From Laguncularia racemosa (lineage: Eukaryota; Streptophyta; Magnoliopsida; Myrtales; Combretaceae): a DNA stretch of 64,000 nucleotides. The notes under the pieces were generated by a model. That model was not told the DNA's origin, searched no databases, and saw only the letters and a list, made by a program, of their open reading frames with translations. Positions 19,450 through 29,620 of the stretch are shown in pieces (the stretch's first letter is position 1; each line of letters starts with the position of its first letter). The position numbers and the translations under genes are program-made. The stretch lies in NCBI GenBank assembly GCA_037954665.1, contig JBBMOL010000058.1:4417323-4481322 (forward strand). Direction: 5' to 3'.

Positions 19450-22400
19450 TTCTCCCCCACTAATGGAGAACTCGACCCCGAGTTCTCATCCGGATATAAA
19501 GACGTATCATCAGAGTGAAAAGGTGATAGATCCGCAACATTAAAAGTGCAGGAGATATTCATATCTTCCGGGAGTTGTACAACATATGCGTTGTCATTTA
19601 TCTTATGTACAACTTCATAGGGTCCGTATTTCTTGGGTTGAAGTTTCCCATATTTCCCTACAGGGAAACGCTCTCTTCGGAGGTAAACCATTACCTGATT
19701 GCCTACTGCAAAGAGCTTCTTCCGTCTATGCTTATCTGCATCCCCTTTGTATCGTGTATTGGACTCTTCTATCTTTCGTTTAACTTCCTCAGTAGTGGCT
19801 TGGTGTTGTTCTGCCATATGTTTAGCCGCCACATCACCCACCATATCCTTGGGTAATTTGAGCAAGTCCAGTGCATGTTGTGGTGTCTTGGTGTATACCA
19901 CCGAGAATGGTGATCTCCCAATAGTTCGGTGGACGGAACTATTGTAAGCGAATTCAGCCTGAGCCAGTGCTTGATCCCACTGTCCCGGCTTCTCGCAGCA
20001 GATGCTTTTGATGAGATTTCCGAGGGTCCTGTTAGTTACCTCGGTTTGACCATCGGTTTGAGGATGAGCGGTACTGCTGTAATTCAATGACGAATCAAAC
20101 AGATACCAAAGAGTCCTCCAAAAATGACTGAGGAATTTGCTATCCCTGTCGGAAGTAATGGACTTTGGGACTCCATGCAACCGCACCACTTCCTTGAAGA
20201 ACAACCGCGCAATAGCCCGTGCATCTGTGGTCTTCCTACAAGGAATGAAATGAGCCATCTTGGAAAACCTGTCAACTACAACAAACACGGAGTCAGCACC
20301 TCGTTGGGTACGAGGCAAACCTAGTATAAAATCCATCGATAGGTCCTCCCAAATGTTTGATGGCACGAGAAGAGGAGTATATAGGCCAGTGTTTTGGGAT
20401 TGCCCCTTAGACACTTGGCAAATGCAGCACCTTTCCACAATCCGATACACATCTCTTCTTAACCGAGGCCAAAAGTATCTTTCAGTTACTGCGGTTAGGG
20501 TCTTATCTCTACCCATATGTCCCGCCAGTCCTCCACCATGCAGATCTCGGATAAGCTTTTCCCGTAAGGAAGTTTCAGGAATGCACAACTGGTTCCCTTT
20601 CATCAAATACCCCTCATGGATATGATAGTCGTCACACGGTTCCCTGTTGGTACACTTAATCCAAGTGTCCTTGAAGTCGCTATCATTTTCATACAATTCC
20701 TTTAGCTTCTCAAAACCGACAATGTCCGCACTTAAAGTAAGTAGGACATTCGCTCTTCTACTCAGGGCGTCTGCGACCTTGTATTGCACACCCGACTTGT
20801 GCATTAACCTGAAAGGAAACCTCTGCAAGAACTCAATCCATCTGGCGTGCATGTCCTTACTAATCCAGGTCTGGCCACTTAATTGTTTAAGAGCCCCACA
20901 ATCCGAATACAAAATGAACTCTTTCCCGACCAAATAATGCTCCCACACTTTAAAGGCCCTCACCACGGCGTAGAACTCCTTATCATATGTAGACCAAGTC
21001 CTCTTTGCTTTGCACAATTTTTCACTGTAAAAGGCTAGTGGTCTTCTCTCTTGTGATAGTACTGCACCAACTCCAACCCCACTGGCATCGCAATCCACCT
21101 CGAACAATTTCTCAAAGTCCGGTAGCGCTAGTACAGGGGCGCTACACAATCTCTGTTTCAAGTTCATGAAGCTCGATTCAGATTCTAAGCCCCATTGGAA
21201 CTTTCCCTTCTTTAAGCATTCAGTCAGGGGGGCAGCAGTAATACTAAAATGCCTAATGAATCTTCTATAGAAACTAGCTAGACCGAGGAAACTTCTCAAT
21301 TTTGTAACAGTTCTAGGAATAGGCCATTCTCTAATCGCCTTCACCTTCTCATCATCCACCATCACTCCTTCACTACTAACCACAAACCCAAGGAACAACA
21401 ATCGCCTTGACATAAATGTGCACTTTTTAAGATTAGTGAACAGCTTGTTCACCTTTAGTGCAGATAACACACACTTTAGATGCTCCAAATGTTCTTCTTC
21501 GGATTTATTGAATATTAAAATATCGTCAAAGTACACAACAAGGAAACGACCATTGAAAGGTTTCAATACTTGGTTCATTACCCTCATGAAGGTGCTCGGT
21601 GCGTTACTCAACCCAAATGGCATCACTAGCCACTCATATAGTCCCTCCTTGGTCTTAAACGCCGTCTTCCACTCATCTCCGGGACGGATCCAAATTTGGT
21701 GATACCCACTCCGCAAGTCTATCTTGGAGAAGATAGTAGCGCCACTTAAATGGTCCAACATATCCTCGATGCGGGGTATAGGGAATTTATACCCTATGGT
21801 AATCTTGTTGATAGCTCAGCTATCAACACACATCCTCCAGCTCCCATCTTTCTTGGGAGTTAACAACGCTGGAACTGCACATAGACTTAAGCTATCCCGG
21901 ATGAACCCTTTGTCCAAAAGCTCTTAGACCTTCTCTTGTAGAATCCCAGCTTCCTTGGGACTCATTCTGTAATGTGGGAGGTTTGGGAGACTAGCTTCGA
22001 GCACCAGGTCTATCTGGTGTTGAATGGCCCTCAGAGGGGGTAGCCCCTCGGGTAGGCCGTCTGGAACCACTTCCTTGAACTCTTCAAGAAGATCTTTCAC
22101 TGCCCCTGGCACTTCTCCATCAAGTTCCTCCCCTCCTTCGGTCACACCTTTCACGATGAGGGCGTGCACCACTCGCGACTCCCTTAAGTCTTCCATCACT
22201 TCCTTCTCAAATTGAGTGACAGTTAAGAATGAACGACTCTCAACCTTCTTTCCTTTAGCGCGTCCTTCCCTCTTCAACAGCAACAAGGTGTACTTCACAC
22301 CCTCCTTCTCCAACCTGTAGAAATTCTCTTTACCCACATGTTGCGCGTCTACGTCGAATTGCCATAGTCTCCCAAACAAGATGTGGCAAGCATCCATGTC

Positions 22401-24032
22401 TACAATGTCGCAGAATGCTTCGTCGCGGTACTTCCCTATTGAGAAAGGTACCCTGCATCTCTCCTTGACTTCAATTTTCTCGGCTGCCTTAATCCAGCCA
22501 ATAGTGTATAGATTCGGGTGCTTCTCGATGGGCAGCTGTAGTTGTTTCACAACCTCCCTTCCTATGATGTTCTCGCAACTGCCGCTGTCTACTATTAACT
22601 CAAACAACTTCCCTATGATAGTACACCGTATACGAAACAACTGGTGTCTCTGCGTGATCTCTTCTTGCTTCGGGGTGAGCATCATGCGCCGAATTACATA
22701 TGTTGGTTCCGCTGTTTCTTCTTCTTCCTCATAATATTCTCCCTCTCCATCGGGCCCACAGCAGATCTCCTCATCATCTTCCCTATCAAGGATGTTGACG
22801 CTCTTCGTCGCTGGACATTCGTTTGACTGATGACCCGGTTGGTTGCATCGGAAACATTTTCCCAATATGGGTTTAGCATAGGGATTGTTCTGTCTTTGAG
22901 CTCCCTTCTACTCCATCGGCTTCTTCCCCTCGCTTTTCTCTTCCCTCCTGGACATGTCCTCAGTTGGTTTATATGGTGTAGTCCTACTTTTCTCAAATAC
23001 CGGTTGACTACCACCACCCACAACTTCGCTTACATATCCCTTCCGTCCTCCTCCATATCTACTCCCTTGTTCTTGCAACACAAGTTCGGCTCGGAGAGCC
23101 AAGTTCTTTGCTTCTATGAGGGTTCTCACCATCGTAACCCCAATCTTGTCTTTAATTTGGAGTTTCAGTCCTTCCACATACCTTGCAACTTGCTGACCTT
23201 CGCTCTCCTTCAAATCATTCCGCTCCGCCAACCTCATGAACTCCGCCGTATACTCATGCACGGAGCATTGTCCTTGGCGACACCGTCGATATTGTTGGAA
23301 CAGTATCTGCTCATAATCCGGCGGGAGGAAATCATGTTGCAGCAACTGCTTCATGCGATACCACGATCTCACCGGGTGTTTTCCTTCCCTCTGCCTCCTA
23401 CTTTGTAGCCTCTCCCACCATGCCGAGGCGCCACTCTTCAACTTGCATGCCACCAGCCTTACACGACGGTCCTCGGGAATTTCCATGTAGTCGAAGAACC
23501 GGTCCACTTCCGCAAGCCAATCAAGGAAGCCTTCGATGTTGAGGCTGCCATCGAACCATGGGATGTCGACCTTCAAACGATAGTCTCCACCATCCCCTTG
23601 TTCATAGCCTCCATGGTTCCTCCTGTAATCACCTTCTCTAGGGTGGTTTCCATGATGATCCATCCGATGACCACCGCCTCTACCACCACGCCCTTGCCGT
23701 GGCCTACTCACGTACATATCATCACTTTCTTCGCTGGACTCCTCACTCTCCACATGTCCCCACCTGTTCTCAATGACAGGTCGGATCAGGCGTCCCCCGA
23801 ATTCCTCCACTGCACGTGGTGGATTTCTGCCAGTGCCTCCAACCCTATTGGGGTTTACCACCAGAGCATCGAAACGCTCGATCAGTTCATCAAGACGTCC
23901 TTCCATACGCCCGAACTTCTGATGCATTGCGTTGAACTCTGCCCTCGGAACCCATTGATGGTTCCTTTGAAACCTCACCTCTTGAACACCGTCAAGAACA
24001 CGACCGCTATCATCGCCTTGATGAGTTGACAT
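19395..24032 (-). pseudogene. gag-pol: Gypsy-2 Gag-Pol polyprotein, one frame with three stops
   Basis: Starts at the ATG at 24,032 (MSTHQGDDSG), 34 bases inside the primer site end. Gag: domain with FLDWLAEVDRFFDYM, ASAWWERL and CSVHEYTAEF (about 23,560-23,120), then zinc knuckle CFRCNQPGHQSNEC (about 22,856-22,815). Protease: LIVDSGSCENI with intact D-S-G. RT: FSKIDLRSGYHQIW, MPFGLSNAPSTFM and catalytic YFDDIL. RNase H: EVDCDASGVGVGAVL through VADALSRR. Integrase: HHCC finger with CCICQVSKG, then D-D-E in LSMDFILGLP, ITSDRDSKFL and DGQTEVTNR. Stops are TAG at 22,908, TAA at 21,924 and TGA at 21,816, each one C-to-T step from Gln or Arg at conserved positions. No frameshift was found. The tail runs into the 3' LTR. 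No clear chromodomain. Confidence 0.95.
19450..19461 (-). other. Polypurine tract of Gypsy-2
   Basis: Reads AGTGGGGGAGAA on the minus strand, directly before the 3' LTR start TGATGG. It also encodes part of the pol tail (VGEN). Confidence 0.9.
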
Positions 24033-24051
24033 CTCCACAGGAAATAGCCTC

Positions 24052-24063
24052 GCTCTGATACCA
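24052..24063 (-). other. Primer binding site (initiator tRNA-Met) of Gypsy-2
   Basis: TGGTATCAGAGC on the minus strand, two bases after the 5' LTR end. Confidence 0.96.
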
Positions 24064-24065
24064 AC

Positions 24066-24700
24066 TGACGTAGCGCGGAAAGTGAAACGAAATAAATCCG
24101 AATATGGATAGGTTTCACACAACAAAGAAACACTCTTTGATTTAATTCTGGTTGTGCACAACTCGAATAAGAGGAGAAAATTCTCTCACGATATGTATTC
24201 GATAAAAACAAAACGTAACCCTAGCATATCTAACAAAAGGGTATTTATACTTCCCCATAAAATATCTAAAAGGAGAAAATCTAAGCGTACACGTGGAAAT
24301 AAATAATAAAATACACGTCTATAACTTGTCGCATACACGGCCGTGCCTCCAGGCCGTGTATGTTTCTGGGCAAGTGACAAGCCTAGTACACGGTGTCATA
24401 CACGGCCGTGTCTCTAAGCCGTGTATGACTCTGTGAAAGTTCCTAACTGAATACACGGCCGTGTCCAGGCTGTGTATGGGAGCCGTGCATGCTTCTGTGG
24501 GATACCCTAATCGAATACACGACCGTTATACACGGCCGTGTATGGAAACCGTGTATGTCTCTGTGGAATATCCTGGTAAAATACATGTTTGTGCTTTTGC
24601 CCGTGTGTAGAGGCCGTGTATACTTCTGTGAGTTCCTTCCAAACACTACACGGCCGTGGCACAAGCCGTGTGTCTACCCATGCCTCGTGTGTCTCCATCA
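24066..24700 (-). repeat. 5' LTR of Gypsy-2
   Basis: Same 635-bp length as the other LTR. It has a TATA box on the minus strand (TATAAATA within 24,241-24,250) about 210 bases upstream of the gag ATG, and CACGGCCGTG palindromes between about 24,330 and 24,660. Confidence 0.97.
24242..24249 (-). promoter_or_regulatory. TATA box of the Gypsy-2 5' LTR
   Basis: GTATAAATAC on the minus strand. Placed correctly between the palindrome-rich U3 and the gag start. The 3' LTR copy has one G in place of A on the plus strand. Confidence 0.6.
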
Positions 24701-24705
24701 CTAAT
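24701..24705. repeat. Target site duplication CTAAT, right copy
   Basis: Matches 18,810-18,814. Confidence 0.96.
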
Positions 24706-26345
24706 GATGAAGACAATACGAGTACTTTTGCTCAGTTTTTAGGAATTTTAGCAGAACATGGGAGCTATGCTTCATTGCAATATGCATCTTGGATAGATAT
24801 GCCTAAAGATGCTAAGGAAAACGTGCTAAAGTTTACAAAGGTAAGTGATCAAGATACATATCATCACTATTAAATTTTCAAATTGACATTTTACGGGGGA
24901 TAAATAATATTTTACTTGTATCAAATGCCTTCTCACAGTCGAGACTTGAAATACCCCTTGGTTACATCAAATACATCTTCGACTCCATAAGCAAGAAGTG
25001 GAGAGCATGGAAGAGTTCTTTGAAGAAATATTGTTTTGACCCAAATATGCTACCTGAAGAATTAAAAAACCACCAGATGATGATCAAGTGCTTGTGTCCC
25101 AATGGAAAAAAGCTTATTAGCATTGGTAGAAAGAAGAAACCATGGTTTGTAGTTTAAATGTTAAGTGCTTAATTATCGTCGGTCACAACTAATATATTGC
25201 TTCTCGTGATTTAAAATTAGGAAACAAGTGAGCGGAATAAGAAATATCGTGCCAAACAAAAAATGATTCATTGTACTGGCAAAAAGAGCTTTGTAGTAAT
25301 AAGGGAGATGGAGGTAAGAACTGATAGCATTAAAGTTTGAATTTTTTTTATGTTTGTTTCGTGGCACTTCTCTTACAACTGGGGGTGATAGTAGCCCACT
25401 TCCTAATGGTTTATGCAAGTTCAATGGTCATAAGGCATATTGAACGTTTTTAAATCGGCTATTCAGACATGGATAGACCGAGATCATTGTAGATTTTGTA
25501 TAATGGATATAATTATTTTCTTTTCCTACCACAGATTGATATTATACTTAGAAACATATGTATCCTCCTTAATGATTCGATGTTAATTGCATTAACTGCT
25601 TTGTGTAATATTTTAATTTTTTATTCAATTATTAGACTTTGATCATTATGCATGTGTACCATATTATCAACGCTATCTAATAGTAGGTTTGGTTTTATAG
25701 TTGACTTATAGCTATTACCTTCTTCTAATGGCTTTATATGGTGGTGAAACAATATTTAATAGATTTATCTATCTTATTGGATACTCGCTTGCTAGCATAG
25801 CTTTGCTTTGGATATCCATTAGCTTCTCTCCATTACAATATTTAATACTAAGGTTCACAGCATTGCAACATAACTTCTTATGCATGTATTTTTTTATTAG
25901 TTATTACATGATTTTTCCCCTTCCACTTTGAAAGAACTCTGTTGTTTCGGTATTATAGTTGGTCTCTTGTCTTCTTTTATGTATTACTTGTGTTCTTCAT
26001 CTCTTGCTAATACGTTTAATGTATGATATTTGTTACATATCATATAGGAAAAGAAATTAGGTCATACACCAACACATGATCATATGTTTAAGGCTTGCTA
26101 TTTAAAGTTAGATGGCACATTGGCTAATGAGTTGGCTAGTAAGGCAATTGTAAGTTTCTTAGTTGCCCGATACATTTCAAGGAAGGAAAGGCTAATTTTT
26201 TATTCGTTTGTCCTCTAATATATGTCACTATACAATAGGTTGATATGAAGAGGTTAATTGATAATGGCTTAGAAGGAACTAAAATCACAATAGATGGGAA
26301 AGGAAAAATCTGGTCATATTCGTACTTATGGTTTAGGTGTCTAAT
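24706..26345 (+). pseudogene. CACTA second ORF: Transposase_24 (Ptta/En/Spm) exons
   Basis: Exons with good splice signals encode the plant transposase family found beside TNP2 in CACTA elements. The first (to 24,840, donor GTAAGT) reads FAQFLGILAEHGSYASLQY. The second starts at 24,939 after CACAG: LGYIKYIFDSISKKWRAWK, then in a shifted frame PPDDDQVLVSQWKK. The third is at 25,221-25,313 (SERNKKYRAKQKMIHCTGKK). The fourth is at 26,048-26,149 (KKLGHTPTHDHMFKACYLKL, donor GTAAGT). The fifth starts at 26,239 and includes, in another frame, GKSGHIRTYGLGV. These blocks match the family in order. Frame changes and stops show that it is decayed. The role in transposition is probably DNA binding, by analogy with related CACTA accessory proteins. 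Confidence 0.75.
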
Positions 26346-26664
26346 ATATGTCACTATACCTAGTCGTGTTACTAGTCATAGGAGGAACTTGGAATATCAA
26401 TCTCAATTTAATGAAATGCATCAACAAATTCAGGTTTTGAGATCACTTATCATGGAATATACGCAGGAAAGGGCACCTCAATTGGCACTTCATCAAGAAG
26501 CCATTCAAATCGCACTCCAACACCAAGTCCAGATAACAATTTGCCAATGCCTAAGTTCTAATGATAGACCCCAAACACGAAGCACTAATCATAGCCCTTT
26601 AACATTGAATGCTTATCACATACCCCCAACTCCATTCAAAGCATGGACCGATACGGGTAAGTGA
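26346..26664 (+). pseudogene. CACTA second ORF: coiled-coil-like Gln-rich segment
   Basis: Encodes QSQFNEMHQQIQVLRSLIM followed by a His/Gln-rich stretch and a stop at 26,662. Such heptad-like helices are common after the Transposase_24 domain. The frame is open from 26,245, but the upstream part is out of frame with the conserved motif, so a frameshift separates them. Confidence 0.55.
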
Positions 26665-26904
26665 AGAAGTAACCTTTTACTTTGTAATGAAATGATTTTG
26701 AATATGTAACTAAACATATATTTTCTTGAAGCTATTTACATGAAAAAGATTATTATTGTGGTAGAAGCATTGAATTACTTTGTGGTGATGCTTCATTTTT
26801 TTGTTTACACTATGTCAGTGCGGTGGAGCTTCATATATATGGGTTTCTTGGCTAGACTCAAATCTTTTATATGAAATAATATTATTTCGTTCATTTGTTT
26901 TTGT

Positions 26905-27180
26905 TGGCAGTGGGGATATTTTGTTGTCTTGAAAGTCATGGCTTAGTGTGGAGAGAAAGTTGTAAAGGGAATAGTATAGAGTATGGATCCATCAACACAG
27001 GTTGGGCGAGAGACGCTAGACCTTAATTGGTGTGAAGTATATGTTCGTGTTCCTATCAAGAGCGATGAACATTTTGTTAGATCTTCTAGTACATTAAAGA
27101 CTATAGGAGATGTAGTTGGCGTACTAATTGCCTGGACACTACATCTAGTAAATACATTTTTTCTTTTGTTTTGTATTTAA
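26905..27180 (+). pseudogene. CACTA second ORF: C-terminal domain remnant (DUF8039-like)
   Basis: Reads VVKGIV-type start, then MDPSTQVGRETLDLNWCEVY, VRVPIKSDEHFVR and TIGDVVGVLIAWTLHLV. This resembles the domain that follows the coiled coil in many plant CACTA proteins (G.VVS.DP...VGG..LG..WCEV.V...I..DE...). A stop in the first line (about 26,973) and the lack of a clean upstream exon show decay. Assignment is from memory of the family. Confidence 0.55.
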
Positions 27181-27839
27181 GTAAGAAAAAATTAGGTATG
27201 ACATCTATATGATGATATATTGTAAATTGATGATGAAAAATTGTTGTTGCTTAGTAATTGAAAACATAATATATAGAAATCATCTTATAAGAGGACTATA
27301 GAAGTTAGTATGTATTTACCAGTAAACTTTTATGATTTATTTTCAAGTTTCATTATAGAGATAATGTGATAGATAACGAATAAATAATTATGAGAGAACA
27401 ATACCATAAATCAATTATGTTTTATGGTTCAAGATATTTAAAAAATATCTATCCATCTCTTGTTGATGATAGAATTGTATTGTTCAAGTATTTGGTGGTG
27501 ATTTTGATCTAATATATCATTACTTTTATATAGATTGAAGTCGATAAAGATGAGGATTTTTTATGGAAGATGTATTTGTCATAAGAGGGATGGGTGACTG
27601 GAATCATCATTGATATGAATTGACCCACTAGTTTTATCTGAAGGATTTAGGAGATATTAAACTTGTGGAACTGTTTTATGATATGGAATGTTATTAGTCA
27701 TTTTGTTAATAACTATTTTATAATATTTAAGATACAAACTGTTATGATTTTATGCCAATGACTTCTAAGTTTGTCTCTACGATATTGAATGGTTTATGTT
27801 ACTTCACCATGTTCATTCAAGTTATCTTTTTCTATAAAT
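27181..27839 (+). other. CACTA 3' non-coding part
   Basis: AT-rich, no domain seen. It connects the last coding exon to the subterminal repeats. Confidence 0.4.
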
Positions 27840-28588
27840 TAGAGTGCCTCACGTAGGCACTAAATGATGGTACTAAAAGCATTTATTAGTTATGTACATT
27901 GAATTTTGATTAATGAATCATTATATATGGGCATATGAAACTGCCCCATATTGCGTGTTTTAGGATGGTTATTAATGTTCTATAAAGTTATTGTATGCCT
28001 TCTTAATTTTTAAGGGTGGCTTCCATTGTCCTTAAAAAGTGTTACTTATGTACAAGTAAACTTAGGTACACCTTTATTAGTCAAACATATACTTTTATGG
28101 TAGGACATTATTGTCATATTAGTTTCTTGAACCATCCTTTCAACTTTTTAAGGTGGCTATTTGTGTCCTTACAGCACACTATATAGGTTTTTTAAGATAA
28201 AAAAGTGACGCCTTATAAGGTTGTCGTTCAAAGTTTTTAAGGTAGCCATTAATGTTCTTATAAAACATCATATGGCCCTTTTAGGATAGAAAGTCGATGC
28301 CTTATAAAATCTTCATAATTGTCTTTTTAAGTTATTGGGGCAGCTACTAATATCCTTAAAATTTTTTGTTTTTCATTATTGAATGGACCTTTTAGGAAAA
28401 CTCTTGCTATTTTAATATGTATTTTTTTTATTACAGGAGCTATTAGGATGCCAAATGTTGCCCTCAAATACTATTGCAACAGCTAGCCATGGGGCATAGT
28501 AAATACCTGCCTTAAAAGTGAAACCGCCCTGTTACACATCCTATTGGGGCAGTTGTTATTGCCCTAAAAGCATAAATTCTGTGTAGTG
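27840..28588 (+). repeat. CACTA subterminal repeats and 3' terminus
   Basis: Short related units recur in both orientations: AACTGCCCCATATTG, GGTGGCTTCCATTGTCCTTA, GGTGGCTATTTGTGTCCTTA, GGTAGCCATTAATGTTCTTA, GGGGCAGCTACTAATATCCT and GGGGCAGTTGTTATTGCCCT. The block ends with GTGTAGTG, the complement of CACTACAC. This is the layout of transposase-binding subterminal repeats in CACTA elements. Confidence 0.8.
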
Positions 28589-28990
28589 TATTAAATAATA
28601 CAATAATAAAGAATAAAAATCATAAAAAAAAGGAAAACAAGGGTAAGAAAAGAGTTTCTTAATTCTTAGTGACCATCCAAAGGCTATTTTCATTTAATCA
28701 GGTCAAGACCAACTACTACAAGTGGGTCATGTGACTTAGCTATGGTGGTGGATGGCATGACCTGCCGAAGATGTGATGGCTTGCCATTCACTAACTTTTG
28801 TGGACCAATTACAAATTGGTATGTGTCAAGGGTGGATAGAAAATTTAACAAAATTAATGGAAGTTCACTTTTGTAATAGTTTAGAAATATTGGGGGCTCA
28901 AATGAAAAAAAAAGACATATTAGGGACTCAAATAGAAAATGTTGAGGACTAAATATGTTTCCCTTTAATAAAAATGGAAGGAAATTAATG
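28589..28990. other. Intergenic DNA after the CACTA element
   Basis: No ORF or repeat recognised. The three bases after the terminus are TAT, a possible half of a 3-bp target duplication that cannot be checked. Confidence 0.5.
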
Positions 28991-29620
28991 TTATGTTTGG
29001 ATGCGGGAATAGACCTAAAATGGACTTAGGATTCCAATTTTTATTTCCTTTATCATGTTTGAAAGTGCCTTTAGAAAGCAAAATCGTGATTTTAGCTTCA
29101 AGAGGGAATTGGGGGCAAAATCACAATTCCACTCCACCTCATTTATTATCATTAATTAAAATTAATTTTTAACCTTCAACACAATTATGCCATTTAATAA
29201 TCAAGTATGTTTTTGACAAATATTAATTTATACACATTTCATTACATGTATTGTCAAACACAAAAATTGATTTATTATTCCGACTCTTCTATTTCATTCA
29301 ATTCAAATTCAATAAATCTCATTTCATTCTAGACCATGCCTATATACCAAATGTGACATATGAGAAATAGATGGAGATGAATCGATAATTTATGTTATGC
29401 AATAAAATATGAAAATAGAACCTAAGGAAATCGAGAGAAATGGATACAAATTTTTGCACTTTTTAATCTATTTTTTCCCCCCCGCAATTAGAGAAAGTTG
29501 TAAAAATGAGTTTGAATTTACAAGAACACCCTAATTTTTTGGATTTCTTTTATTAGATGCCAATCAAACAATAAAATGAAAATGTTTCTCTCTATTTCCA
29601 TCATATATATCCAAATATAA
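28991..29620. mobile_element. Putative MITE, about 630 bp
   Basis: Starts TTATGTTTGGAT and ends ATCCAAATATAA, an 11-of-12 inverted terminal match. It is AT-rich with no coding content. No clear target duplication was found. It could be a chance pair of ends in AT-rich DNA. Confidence 0.35.

Larger units (their letters stand above)
18815..24700 (-). mobile_element. Gypsy-2: complete Ty3/Gypsy element, nested in the CACTA transposon
   Basis: Two LTRs of exactly 635 bp, a 5-bp duplication CTAAT, a tRNA-Met primer site next to the right LTR and a purine tract next to the left LTR show a complete minus-strand element of 5,886 bp. Its polyprotein is one continuous frame of about 1,546 codons with only three stops. 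I counted about 28 differences between the LTRs by eye (about 4.4%), of which about 26 are transitions. With the often used rate of 1.3e-8 per site per year this would be about 1.7 million years, but excess deamination would make it younger. Confidence 0.97.
16698..28588 (+). mobile_element. Decayed CACTA (En/Spm) DNA transposon, interrupted by Gypsy-2
   Basis: The 3' end is clear: GTGTAGTG at 28,581-28,588, the inverted CACTACAC terminus, preceded by subterminal repeats. Upstream in order come a truncated TNP2-type transposase (about 17,700-18,450) and exons of the second CACTA ORF (24,706-27,180). No CACTA terminus is visible between 16,698 and 17,700. The 5' end is either lost or lies left of Gypsy-1, which would then be inserted in the CACTA element. 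Gypsy-2 (18,815-24,700) sits inside. Reading frames are broken, so the element is not autonomous. Confidence 0.8.

Noticed and set aside
22830..23408. 192-codon plus-strand ORF and other plus-strand ORFs across 19,500-24,000
   Set aside because: They are antisense shadows of the Gypsy-2 polyprotein.
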